NCBI RefSeq assembly: GCF_043641665.1
Contig: NC_092184.1
Coordinates: forward strand, 21,899,108 to 21,963,107
Source of the DNA: Enoplosus armatus
Lineage: Eukaryota; Chordata; Actinopteri; Centrarchiformes; Enoplosidae
Direction: 5' to 3'
DNA: 64,000 bases
Below, piece after piece: positions 39,443 through 64,000 of this stretch (position 1 is its first letter; each line of letters starts with the position of its first letter). Both the position numbers and the translations under genes were made by a program. Below the pieces are notes generated by a model, which was not told the DNA's origin, made no database searches, and saw only the letters and a list, made by a program, of their open reading frames with translations.

Positions 39443-41361
39443 TCAGGAGCTGAAGTACGAGGTGGAGGGCTTCATGGTGGGGGAGGTCAGGTGGTGCTGA
39501 TGAGAGGAGCTGGGAGACTGTGGCGTCTGTCCTGAGGAAGGATAAATAGTAGAAGAGTCACTATCAATCGTGTCAGCATTAGAAAATTCAAATTCAATTC
39601 AAGAGAAAACAAAAATACGTGCTGTGAAATATTTGGCATTTTCCTAACCTTACATACTGTGAGTCCTGTCAGCTAACCTCGCCACTTACATTCATGATAT
39701 TATATTTACAGCAGAGGCCTGGAGGAGCAACTGGTGGGATAAAGATGGTTATTGACACACACACTCCAGCAGAGCAAAGTGAAACTGAGCAGCTCCACTG
39801 CTTTGCTCACACATTTAGACAGCAGTTTTTATTTGTTTCCCCAGCAAGGGATTTTTAACTGTGACCTTGCCACAAGCCCAGCGGTTAAACTTAAGGCTAA
39901 CCTGGTTCCTATATGTTTGATGAACACACCAACATTACTTGTGTTTGCTTGTGCATGCAATAATCAAGGTCCTGTAAATGTAACCGGCCAAACAAAACGT
40001 GACAGAGGTAATATACACTACAGCCAAGCAAAAATTATAGGCAATATGGAAAAAGTAATATTCAAGCGACCTGTTATGTGCTCCGTCTTGATGTTGTCAT
40101 CAAAGCCCTTGTGTCTCTGGTAGGCATCAAAGTTGACTGAAGCGTCGTCCTCTGATAGGCTGTGAGGAACCTGGCCATCACCAGGGCGACACACCTCAAA
40201 ACGGATCCATCGGTAGCTAAATGAACAAAAGGAGATTTGCTAACTTCTACCAAATGTAACCTGGCTAAACCTATATATGTAGAATATATCAACATGACAG
40301 GAATATATTAATCATGCCCTGTAATTTCATATTCAGCTTGTAATTGCACATCTCAAATAGGAAATTAAATTAACTGCAGAGTTGTTGGAATATTTTGTGT
40401 CTTTCAGCGTTGATGGTTACTAGACAGATCACAACAAAATATAAATTCACCAAGTCAGCATATTTCCATGACCTAAAAATGTTACTCCTAAGTTTTAAAT
40501 GATACCATGTCATGTCATCTTAATCATCATATTAATGCCTTGCATCTAAGAAAACAGGTTTGAAAACATGTTACAGTCTATAATAATTATTGTATTTAAA
40601 TGACCCATGTGGGAAATGCCCTTATTGTCCCTGTCAGGGAGGCACATTTCATGGTTGTCCCTTTGTTACCACGCTGCCTACACTATGCTCTTGTTTTAGT
40701 AATCTTCAGTCTAAAATGTAAAAACCTTAAAAACAAAGTGCATGTTGTGTGTATTGTAGTTGATAATCCATATTCAGTGAGATGAGTATATTTACTTGCT
40801 ACATTTACGTGCTCCAGGACAACTCTGTATGAGATTCTGGATGGTCGGGTGTGAAAAGCCAAAGAAGTCAGCTCCTGACGGCACGATGGGCGCCACAGAC
40901 CTGGAACTAAGAAAAGGATGTTGTCTTGGACATATGGTGACAAACAATACAATACAAAACGTTTGTGTTATTTGTTAATTTACGCCAAATACCCAAATCA
41001 GTCAGGACCAATCCAAGCCTTTGTGGTGAACTTTAGTACCTGACAGATGCAATGGCCTTCAGTAGATTGGAGTGGCATGTCAAGGCAGAAGAGGCCACAA
41101 TGGCATTCTGAGGGTCTTCTTCAGGCACAATCTCAAACTGGGGGGGGGGGTATGAAACCATTTAATTTCATTCATACCACTTCAAACTGAACAAAACACA
41201 ACTTAGTCAACAAGTTAGCAGTTTTGTTGTTTGCTTAGTTCTAAAGAACTAGTTCTAAAAAGACAAAATGTTTTACTCATGTTTACTTTAATTCATTTTC
41301 TTTAAAAAGTATCTTACATCTGACAACAAGGACATTTGGCAAACCTGACTTCAATAATATC

Positions 41362-41418
<57 letters not shown>

Positions 41419-44400
41419 CTGTGGACCTGTTCCCCCATCCTTGATTTGGCAGGTGTAGAGGCACTGCTGGTCAGGGTTTTTCATGCTGGCAAAGACCCGT
41501 GTGCTGCAGAAGCCCACTGGGTAGATGGCGTACTCATCATGGAACAGCATCCTGTCTGTGATGATCTGGAGAGCAGTCAGAAGTTAATTTATTGAACCAC
41601 CATCTGATGGACGGTTTAACTTGTTTCAGCAAGAAGAGAGGATGTATGGCGAATAATATAAGTGACCATGGTGATGGCTATGACATGTGAGTCACGCCAG
41701 ACACTGACCTCTCCCAGACTGTAGACTGTTAAACCTCCCAGTACGATGGGAAAGACGGGGCGACCAGATGAGTCCAGCGGGATGGGCTGCACCAGCTTCC
41801 GAGACCCGTCTGCCAGCTTTCTCTTCTTAGACATCTTCTTTGGAACTGAGGAAACACACGAGAATAAAATAATGGGCCCTCGGTCTTGACAGGTGAATTT
41901 AAACCATTTGAATTCCATCTATTTTCAATTATTATTTGACCACAGCACTCACGTTCCTCCTTTCCATTTTCCCTGCCTCGCTCTTTCCTTTCCTTTTTGG
42001 GTTTTTTAAGAGGTCCGTCTTCCCCTGTTGACACCCCTGACGCCAGGTTATGCCCCCCGGACAGGCCTGAAGCCCCTGCAGGACCTGAGGTTAATGCCAC
42101 AGGCGGCACCGGTGGATGCGAGCTTGAGCTAGGTGTTGGCAGTATCTCCCCCTCTGACAAAGACTGGTACTGCAACAATGACTTCAGTAAAAACCTGGAA
42201 ATGAAAATGAATGTGAATCAATCAATCAATCAAATGGAGCCTCACAATTCAGCATCACAGAAGCTTTCACTCTTATACATGATGGATTCATGTATAAGAG
42301 TGAAAAATAACAGGATAAAGTGAGATGAATAGGAGGGCTGAATATACCAATTAGCCAATTCAAATTTTTTGAACGTTAAGGGAACATGTCCACTCACCTC
42401 CGCTCCTCCTTTGCCCTCAGAAACTTCTCTTCCAAATGGGCAATTTCATCACAGAGAGCTGCATTCTCCTGTGGGTAAAACAGTATTACATCACTGATAG
42501 TTGAAGAGCTGCGTATCTAAACTGAGAGTAACTTAAATTGTATAAAGATTCAACCGTTTTCACCAATAATTATGTGATATTTCTAACATAAAAAAAAACA
42601 AAAACATACATGCATGATGTGAAAGAAATTCAAGAATGAATCGTTTACTCACAAATATCATGGTACGGGCAGCTTTGCGCAGTCTAAGGTACTTGAGTCG
42701 GTACTTTTCATTCTGGCTTTTTCGTGGCCCTCTCTTCATCTTGGTCTTGTGCTCTGAGGAACTGGTCGGAGATGGGAGGGCGGGCGCTGAGGCACCTGAG
42801 CCCGAACTGGAGATGGTGTTTTGCTGCGGAGAGCCAAGGAAAGACTGGGCAGTGAAGGCCTGCAGGGCCTGCTGCCGCTCCTCATCAGTCTGAGGAAACA
42901 GAAGGCAGAGATCTGTTCATATGCACCAGGAGTACCTGAGGCTAAAGCTTGTGTTGCCTTCAGGGTGATGGATGATGAAAATACAGACTAAAATGAAGGC
43001 GATAAAGTAACACGGATGGAGCTTACACTTAAACAGCTGTATGACAAACAACAAAGGTTGCTGAAAACAAAATGTGCACGAGACCTTCAAAACTAAAGAA
43101 ATGTATATAAAGAAATTATTTCTGCTCTGAATTTATCTCAGAACTCCTCAGGATTTCCCTATTATATTCATTTTCACACTGAAACATGGATCCAGGATCT
43201 GTCGTTGCCAGGTTTGCATTAGTCAAAATGAATTGTCCAACATGGCTCCAAGATCCCGCTGCTGACCAACGTTTAACACAGGTCCAACGCAGCTCAAATT
43301 TGGAGCTTTTATGAGGTAAGCATGGGTACTATAGTAGTAACAGGATTATTTAGGTCTTATTAGTAATGTAACTATAATTAGTTATTAGGAGTGACTTCTA
43401 GCCGTCTCTGCTTTAAATTTCTGCTCTTCTGGATTATTGCATCTTCTTTTGATAAAGTAAGGAAATAAATAGCAGATATCCTATGGCACCAAACCAGATT
43501 ATCAGATATAACTGAATCTCCACTAAGAAAACTCTGCACCTCCCACTAAACGTAATTTTCAACATAAATAGAATCTGTCTATATGAACTATACCAGGCAG
43601 TGATGTGTGTTGAAACTACAGTTCTTGTGTGAACAGCAACGCCTCAGTATTTACCCATGATCAACAGTCTGGCATAAAAGGTCAAATACATTTTCAGTAA
43701 CGCATAACTTAGTCGGGCTTTGTGTGAAATTGGCATTAAGTGTCCCATATAACTCACCAGCAGTGCAAAGACTCCGTTTCTGTTCTCAATCCTCTTGAAT
43801 CTCCTGCTGCCTTTTTGTGTCTGAAACATAACGTGAGACTGAGGCCAATGCATGGGGCTGGGAAAGCCAAATTTGATTCCCAAAAGCTTGGGGGGTAGGG
43901 TGGGGGGTGGAGCTTCACTTTAGATTAATTCCATCATTATTAGATATGGCAGGTTCAAGGATTCTGCATCTGAGCACAGAGCATCCTTTGTTCTGAGTGT
44001 CTGCCTGTTTTTAAAATAAGGTCAAAAGAAGCAGGATGGAGAAACATGGAGAAAGAAAAAATAGCAACAGAAATACAGATGATGCATGTTCTGTATCAAC
44101 TGAACTAACACAAAAGCTAAATGGAGGTGCAAGTTATTATACTCAACAGCAGAGGTTGCTGTCAGACTGAGTCTTAAAACTTCCTCCTTACCTCCCGGTA
44201 CATGACAGCCTCCAGGCTTGACTTTGCACTGCCAAGGACAGAACAACAAGATAAACAGAGTCTAAATGTAGATTCAGGATCAAGTTTGGGTTCTAACTAA
44301 GAAAATAAAGACAAACATTAGGCTTAAACATTCAGTGAGTTAAACAGTGAACATTAAAATCATCAGTGCTTAACATGTGAGCACATGGGCAATAAGATGG

Positions 44401-45307
44401 GTAGTAAACTGAGAGGATTGCTGTACTTGGATTGAACTAGTCCCCTGTCGATGATTCTCTGTTTAATCTCCTTTATGTGCATGGGCCGTCCAGCTTCTTC
44501 CAAGATAATCTACATGAGAAAAAGGAGAAACAAAAAATATATCACAGCAGTTGACTGTAGTAAATGTCATTAATGACACCACACTGAAATATAAAGAATA
44601 CAATAGAATGGCAGATACCTGAGCAGCATCGAGCCATGTGAGGTTTGGCTTCTCTGCAATATCACTAGGTGGTTCGCTGCAAATAGAAAAAGTTTAGCAT
44701 CATCCAGCGTGACATTATTTGATTTATTGGCACTTCGAAAATCTTTACTTATGAAATATAAAGATTTTTGAGCACATATTCATCCATTTTTTAGAAAATA
44801 GTAAAACAAGGAAATGAATCATGCTGGCAACTGCAAATGTGCCGTGGGAGGTTCTGTATGTATATGTGTGTGTGTGATCGCTTGATACCAAATGATGTGA
44901 TTCAGCAAAGAGTCCAGAATCGCAAAGCACTTCTCCACTGTTGTTTAGGAGACAGTTTGGTATCAAATCTGATTTGTACTATGATTTGATTCCCTGTGAG
45001 CACAAAGCTACACCCATTGACGACAGACTTGAACATCTACATGAATGGGATGCTCTTCTCTGTAGCAACCCCACTCTGTAACCTACGTGGATGTATTAAC
45101 TCTTGCACAGTGTATTTTCTATATACCTATAAGCAGCGAGTCTAGCCTGGACGTTTCTAAAGTATAAAATCACAGTACTATCAACAACCTCTCCAGAGTT
45201 TCAGTGGTCCCAGACAGACTTGCAATGCTGTCCAGAGCAGGAAACAGGGAGTAGTTCCCCTGTCCATCAGCCTCCATCTCAGATTCAAAAGTGTTGAGTG
45301 ACTCCAT
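39443..45307 (-). CDS. tbrg1: Transforming growth factor beta regulator 1 with N-terminal HARE-HTH, 14 coding exons
   Basis: Nuclear growth inhibitor of the FYRN/FYRC family (NIAM in mammals). Coding exons in order: 45307-45189, 44676-44619, 44509-44427, 44228-44192, 43820-43758, 42889-42653, 42468-42398, 42194-41953, 41845-41709, 41565-41419, 41137-41040, 40900-40796, 40216-40071, 39531-39443. They join to 543 aa. Residues about 50-120 form a HARE-HTH winged helix (LTWLDAA..IL..AGRPM, then KSSLEAVMYRE, then RFKRI..RNGVFALL). The block KSQNEKYRLKYLRLRKAA (177 on) plus a short coiled coil (200-223) match mammalian TBRG1. A basic linker is followed by FYRN (about 338-395) and FYRC (about 400-490). 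An untranslated first exon probably ends at the GTAAGC donor near 45484. The exon 1 donor is weak (GTTGTT). Mammalian TBRG1, as I recall about 411 aa, lacks the HARE-HTH. Confidence 0.94.
41367..41416. repeat. (GT)25 microsatellite abutting a tbrg1 splice donor
   Basis: On the minus strand this is a CA run that begins immediately after the GTA of the donor of the exon ending at 41419. Length variation here would alter the first bases of the intron. Confidence 0.95.
42265..42305. repeat. Perfect 18-bp hairpin in a tbrg1 intron
   Basis: Arms 42265-42282 and 42288-42305 are exact reverse complements with a 5-nt loop. It lies in the intron between the exons at 42398-42468 and 41953-42194, just 5' of the latter exon's acceptor. 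Confidence 0.85.
43890..43910 (+). other. G-rich tract with quadruplex potential
   Basis: The plus strand reads six G, TA, GGG, T, six G, TGG, enough for four GGG runs with very short loops. It is on the template strand of tbrg1, 70 bp upstream of the acceptor of the exon at 43758-43820. Confidence 0.5.
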
Positions 45308-45484
45308 AGGCGACAGGGACCTGCACAGAGAAGAAACATTAACAACACATTTATTATCTCTTCCTGAGTACAGGTACCTCATACACTCAGCTAGAGTAAC
45401 AGTGACACGCAAGTAAACACACACAGAGAAATCTGCGCATTTTGTTACAGTGTAGTTTAGCTAAAACTAGCCAATTGCTTACCC

Positions 45485-45545
45485 ACTTCTCTCAGTTCGT
45501 GCTCCGGATTGTTTGTCTCCGTGTGTCACCCGGAACCTTCGGCGC
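45485..45545 (-). promoter_or_regulatory. Probable tbrg1 5' UTR exon and promoter
   Basis: A GTAAGC donor (minus strand, intron starting at about 45484) ends a GC-richer stretch with CCGGAA (ETS-type) and GCGCG words. It would splice to the acceptor at 45321, 13 nt before the start codon. The transcription start is not determined. Confidence 0.45.
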
Positions 45546-46548
45546 GTTGTTTACATACAGAGTGGCTAAATGCTAACGTTAACCGCCTAGCGTTAGCAGC
45601 AGCCCCCGTCGTGATAAAGCCATACTATGGAGCTGTGTACAGAAAAATATATTTCAGCAATATGGTTCAAAACGTGAGTATCGACGGGAAAAATATGTAT
45701 GTCGATAAGGGACAATGATGGAGGAACTAAAGTCCGACGCTTACACCGGACATTATTACTGAGACCACGCATACCGGATATCCGGTTTAGTTTGTTACGA
45801 AGTATTTGTGAAATAGAAAAAATACGTACACTGAAAGTGATAAAATATTAATTTTACATTTACAATTACGGACACACTGGGAAGTTTTAGATGGAAAACG
45901 TGTAGTAAATGTAAATGACACGTTTGACGTTACAGTACGGCCCAAATAAAGGTTAATAAGATTTTGAGTTTGCCTCTTTGTAAACATGTTTGTAGTTGTA
46001 GAATAAAGACTTGAATATGGGACAAAATTATGCTTTAAATTTATGCGTGTCAGTGTTGCTCTCCGTTCTCTTTCCTCATCACATCACTTGTGCCCAAATT
46101 GTATTTAGACATTAAAAAATTCCTCGACTGCAAATCTTTTCTACATCATTTCATAAGCTAAAATTTTTGTTGATCCTTATTTTAGCCCATAGATAATAAA
46201 ATAACTCCTTCCACATTGAAAACAACAAGATTGAATGTATAAATTGCACTTCAGCGAAACTGTTGTCTGTGTAACACCAATTTACAGTGCAAAAACAATC
46301 TAAATTGGGTGTATTTTCTCTTTAATTATTCTTCAAGAGTTAAATGCAACTAAACCCGGTCATTATTAACTTGGCAGTAATCATTCCTCTTCTTCAGACA
46401 CCTGTCATCAGAGTACTTTAACTACGTCTCTGAATTCCACAATTCCAACATGACATCTAGAGGTACTAAAGGATGATTCATGTTTCTCCATCCAGGTTTT
46501 AGTTTGGTTTTTCGTAACTATAGAATGTTTTGCCATAGAATGAGTCCT

Positions 46549-46700
46549 GCCATCAGAATCAGAAATACTTTATTTATCCCCGGGGGGAAATTACACCACT
46601 TGCTCCCATTCAAGAGTAGAAGAGTAGCATAAATTTAGAATGAGCAGTATGTACAAATAAAGATATTAAAAGATAATAATAATGAAATGAAATATACATT
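46549..46700 (-). mobile_element. LINE 3' tail fragment
   Basis: On the minus strand it ends 'AATTTCCCCCCGGGGAT', 'AAATAAAGTATTTCTGATTCTGAT', the typical 3' terminus of a high-copy fish LINE with (TTCTGA) repeats. A related tail follows the tRNA at 60135-60207. Confidence 0.7.
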
Positions 46701-47917
46701 TACAATATTTAAGGGGATAATAAAAAAATATATATATATACAATAACAATGTATATGTATGTGTGTATGTATATATATACGTACATATATGTACAAGATG
46801 ACCCGTAGCTTGGACAGCATAGCTGACCTCCACACACCATACCTTTCAATAGTCAAAGGACATGTGCTTCTGCTCCAGCAGCTATTAAGTGATAACTTGG
46901 TGATCTGACAAACTCTTTACAGTGGAGATAACTCTCACAGGCAAGCACATTCTCTTTAATTAGATTTTCCTCTAATTCTCCTCTTTCTGGCACCTGCACT
47001 GTTTCCAAAGAATATCTTCCCTCATCATTCATCATTGCAAAATGACCTACAGTATTTGGTACAGACCTAAATGTTTTTGTGGTTGTTTTATGAGCAAAGA
47101 ACAACACACAGATTACAGGGACATCTTGTGGAGCATAAATATGCCACACCTACAACACACAAGAAGTACTGTGGAACAAAATGTCCTTTAGATTCATGGG
47201 TGACCGTCAGAAATGAGGTCAAACTGAGCACATTTGCTGCATACTGAGAAAACATATCCAAACTAAATTACACTAGAATTATTGCCTATTTTCTGTAATT
47301 CTGTCATTGTAGCAGGCAATAAAGGGGTTAGCTTTCCCTTAAAACTGATTTAAGCAGTTGCTTCTTATCAGTCCTAAGACCACCAAAAATTGCTAATTAA
47401 AAAGTTGGTTCACCCAAATTACATTAAATTAAAAAAACATTTTCTCACTTAGTATTTGTGGTGAAGAGTCATGCAGAAAGTGTTGGTTTTATCTGAGGTT
47501 TTGAGATGGCCTACATGTTTCTTAGATTTCTGCCTCCTCAGTACAATGGAGGTGACTGGAATTTACTTTGTGGTGCTCACAGAAAATTATATTTAAATTT
47601 CAATATTTTCAATATTTCCAGAAACAAATGTCCTGGTCTGGTGATAATCCACAGACCTCACTGTGGACAGTTTTCAGTGGAATTGCTTTCCATCCAGGGG
47701 TAATAGTCCAAATAACAAATGTTGACAGCGTGTTCTAACGATTAAGTAGAGTACGGGGAGACATTGTGTAACGCTGTGAAAATGACACAAATACAATTAC
47801 ATTCACCTCCATTGTATTGGGGTTGAAGCAGGAAGTTCAGTGACAGATATCTGAAAACCTGGGAAAATAAAACCAGTAACATCTTCATGAATGGATACCT
47901 TTAGAGGTAATGAAGAA

Positions 47918-47940
47918 ATATATATATATATATATATATA
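47918..47940. repeat. (TA)n microsatellite
   Basis: Pure TA run of about 11 units. Confidence 0.95.
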
Positions 47941-48713
47941 TTGGTGATTTGTGTAATTTGGATGAACCAACTCTTTAAAGCTCCCCTATTCTTGTGTGTT
48001 TGAATCCTCTGGATCACCTCGTTGGTTTGTTTTGTGCCTCAATTCTACTGCGTGCACACATGCAACACTGAACTATAAAATCCTTAATTTACCCATGTTC
48101 ATGAAAACAGAAGTGACTCAGCTCTTTCTTTATTGGATCTTCTCTCATGTGGCTAAACAAGCCCTGTGGTCCTATTTCTAAATTGCAGCATCCAGGCAAA
48201 AGACAGGAGTATTTCACAACATAACAGTTCAGACACGAACGAGAACAACTAATGGCTTAAAATGTTTGCTAATTTCTTTTACTGTGTAACCCCAGTTGGT
48301 GCATTCAAATAAGAATATTCTGCAAGTTGGGCCTTGTTATGGCTAGAGGTGACAATTGCAGGGGAGCACTTGCACAGCTGCATTTTAACATTTATTTGTG
48401 ACCCTGGGATGTGTTCAGAGGACGACCTTTAACCCCTTATTTGACACTCAAAATTGTTTAGCAACACTGAAATGAGTCAACATCTTTGAGCAAATACATT
48501 CACCATCAGTACATTCCTTTACAATTTCCATACAGAAAAAAATCTGAATAGAAACATTTTAAAGCAGGTCAAAGATTATTTATAGAATTGATCGAATATA
48601 ATCACTCACTGACCTTTGCCTCTGTTTGTCTCTGTTATTTGCTATACGTCACTGCAAAACTTCTGTCTGAGAGCTGCTTCCCACATAAAAAAAATACATA
48701 ATACTGTGAGTTC

Positions 48714-52421
<3,708 letters not shown>

Positions 52422-53927
52422 CTTGTTGAAATGTTTTCTCCTCTCCATCCACTCTCCTCTTTGACAGCCTGAGGTGTGTATTGCTCTGTTAAAAAGCTGA
52501 ATAAGAGTACGCAGAGTCCTCTTGTGCATTCCAGTAAATGTTAAGGCAAGCCCCTCTGCCAGAGGGGGAAGGGGAGTAAACAGTGGCCCCTCTGATAACA
52601 CACTGGGAGGAGATGATATGATCAGTTTAACTTCACTGATGAAACATTTTGCGAAGTGTTTTGTTCTGTTATCGCCTCAGTGTTTTCTTTTAATGAGATG
52701 CTTTCTTGTGTCTCTTCCCACCCTCGTGATTTACCTTCTGCTATCATTTGTCACGTGCACACAGTGTGGTACACTAGTGCACGAGTATTGAGTAAATATA
52801 GACCGAAGATGCATGTGTTTTGTTTCAGGCCAAATCAAATACTGAGCTGTAACAGTGAAGAGCATCCCAATTAAATGAGACTGATTTGCTTTAATTGCCC
52901 ATTTTAAATTCTGGTGTTTGGTGGAAAAACAAAAAATATCAAAACCACTCACATTTGCCAACATTTGGTTGTCTTCGGTGTTCTCCTATATGTTTTGATA
53001 ACCTTTGATGTACAGTGACCACAGTCCAGTTTGGTGAGTAAACATGAGCGCGGTGTGTGCAGTCTCATGTTACATGACTTTATTACTAGGCACTGAAGTC
53101 CACTGACTGAGGCTGGAGCTACCTCTCGCTGCCATTTGGGGACGCCAATGTTGCCAACGTTTCCTTGCACAGATTTCAACAACACAGAGGCTGTTAGCTC
53201 ATGTTACAACTGACTGAGCGGACAGAAACTGATTATCTGTACTCACCTCCCTACTTATATATTTGTTTGTTTAATAAAAAAATGCAAGCCTCCTTGCTTG
53301 CAAGTTAATGCGTCTTTAATAATCCAATTGTATAATATATATATTTAAATATACATTTTTGGCTTCATACTGAGTACTTTTTGTTAATAATGTGAGTAAA
53401 AGGAGTATTTTTAAACTGTGGTATTGCTGCTTTTACAAAAGTAAAGAATCTGAATCCTTTCTCCCTCCACTGCCTTGGAGAGCTAAGACGAAACAACTGT
53501 GTTGAACAAAAGATTAGATTCATAAACAAAAATGGCATTGAGTTCAGTTTAATGAGACACATCCTGTTATTACACATTCACATTTACAACAAAGTCAAAG
53601 TTATGTTAACGCTCACACCATGTAGTCATGACGTTTTCCTAGTTTCCTAGTACATTAAGATACATTAAGATGTATTTAGTAAGCTGAACTGAATTTACAT
53701 TTTGAACGCACACCTGAGTACAAAGGTTTAATAAAGTCAACAATATTGTAAAGAGAGTGCCATTATACCAGAGAGGGACGTAGTTTATATACAGTTACAC
53801 ACATGCCCCAAAAATCTAAACTGTAGCAATCAATTACATAAAGTAAGATAATTGTTATCTCAGTTTTCTTCTAAACTAAATAAAGGATTTATTCTCAGTA
53901 ACTTTTCCGGCCGCTATGTCGACTGTA
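52422..53927. other. Spacer between MMP-A and MMP-B
   Basis: About 1.5 kb holding the 5' flank of MMP-A and the 3' flank of MMP-B. I see no clear TATA box or perfect AP-1 site (TGAGTCA) close to the MMP-A start, and no other gene. Confidence 0.6.
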
Positions 53928-58340
<4,413 letters not shown>

Positions 58341-58915
58341 GTTTTAAATGCACATTTCCACCAGGCTTCACATTTTTTATATGGGAGTATTCTCAGGGGG
58401 TTGTTGGGCAATCACATGGCCCAAAAGCGTGCAATCCTGGTAGTTAGAGCTGGGTCTTCCTGCCCCAATTTTCTGGAGGTTTTGTGGTTAAAACCTCCCA
58501 ATGAAACGTCTACATACTGAGTCTGGGCTTCCTGTCTATAATGGTGAAATATGCATATGTTTTGAAGTATAGAAACCAGAAGCCAAAAGTGCTGTAGATT
58601 CTACTCAGGCAAGTCAAAACCTGCAGCCATTAGTGAGGCAAACCTAATTCACGCTCAACCGCCATCATATCTGTGTATCAGTCTCACAGTGATACGCAGA
58701 TTTGATAAAAAAAAGATTTAGATTAAACAAACCATATCAGAAGATGCTAGGAGCAGTTTACTGCAGGGTACATGTAAAAACCACACACACGTGTTATCAG
58801 GTTTAAAGTGTAATTCTTTATTTTGACAAAATATGACTACTGATAAATAAAACTCCACTCGAAAGTGAAGAAGCACAGTGTATTGTTTTCTTTGTGTTGT
58901 TCATTTTACAGTATT
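58341..58915. other. Spacer between MMP-B and MMP-C
   Basis: 575 bp containing the MMP-B promoter and the 3' flank of MMP-C. No other gene is seen. A TGAGTC half-match to AP-1 lies near 58518. Confidence 0.6.
58375..58381 (-). promoter_or_regulatory. TATA box of MMP-B
   Basis: TATAAAA on the minus strand, only 35 nt from the start codon. Transcription starting about 30 nt downstream would leave a 5' UTR of roughly ten bases or fewer unless another start is used. Confidence 0.45.
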
Positions 58916-63936
<5,021 letters not shown>

Positions 63937-64000
63937 TTCACAGACTTAACACTACATGGATTGTAGTGGCCCAGTTTAAACACATGGAGATGGAAGTTCT
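63937..64000. other. 5' flank of MMP-C
   Basis: Only 64 nt upstream of the start codon are in the window. A TTTAAAC word (minus strand, near 63977) could serve as a weak TATA element. Confidence 0.3.

Larger units (their letters stand above)
45546..48713. other. Spacer between tbrg1 and the MMP cluster
   Basis: No gene is seen. Contents: a 14-bp perfect palindrome at 45773-45786, a LINE 3' tail at 46549-46700, a TA/CA-rich stretch at 46727-46795 and a TA microsatellite at 47918-47940. The open frames are short and unsupported. Confidence 0.7.

Noticed and set aside
40796..40808. Earlier donor (GTAAAT at 40808) for the tbrg1 exon at 40796-40900
   Set aside because: Using it breaks frame with the next exon. 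The second GTAAAT donor 13 nt further keeps frame and restores the conserved RKC-x-N residues.

Overview
The window looks like nuclear DNA of a ray-finned (teleost) fish. Genes are split into short exons with GT..AG introns, the intergenic DNA is AT-rich and full of CA/TA microsatellites, and the repeats are of the kind dispersed in fish genomes: a Tc1-like transposon, LINE 3' tails and tRNA-like repeats. The protein-coding genes have clear vertebrate orthologues. I assembled five multi-exon genes by hand from splice sites and reading-frame phase. Each gives an uninterrupted frame from ATG to stop.

Layout. Positions 1-32,150 form a gene-poor region in which I find no convincing exon. It holds a decayed LINE 3' end (about 5,700-6,650), fragments of other dispersed repeats, microsatellites, several perfect short inverted repeats (the best at 28,853-28,936), a CTCF-type motif (30,851) and stretches that read like conserved non-coding DNA. 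Positions 32,247-38,849 (+) carry siae, sialate O-acetylesterase, in 10 coding exons. Its intron 7 contains a 1,629-bp Tc1-like transposon with an intact transposase, inserted into an older dispersed repeat. Positions 39,443-45,307 (-) carry tbrg1 in 14 coding exons, convergent with siae. This tbrg1 encodes an N-terminal HARE-HTH domain that I do not recall in the mammalian protein. Positions 48,714-63,936 (-) carry three complete secreted matrix metalloproteinase genes in tandem: a collagenase-like gene (492 aa), a stromelysin/enamelysin-like gene (467 aa) and an MMP20-like gene (487 aa). A tRNA-Phe(GAA) sequence joined to a LINE tail lies in intron 8 of the third.

How the genes relate. SIAE removes O-acetyl groups from sialic acids, and TBRG1 is a nuclear FYRN/FYRC growth regulator. 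They are neighbours in mammals too, so the pair is a conserved block, here tail to tail with closely spaced poly(A) signals. The three MMPs share signal peptide, cysteine-switch propeptide, HExxHxxGxxH catalytic domain and hemopexin domain, and arose by tandem duplication. They act outside the cell on matrix proteins. The collagenase-like copy differs from the other two by an extra intron in the propeptide, an altered cysteine switch and a proline/acid-rich hinge.
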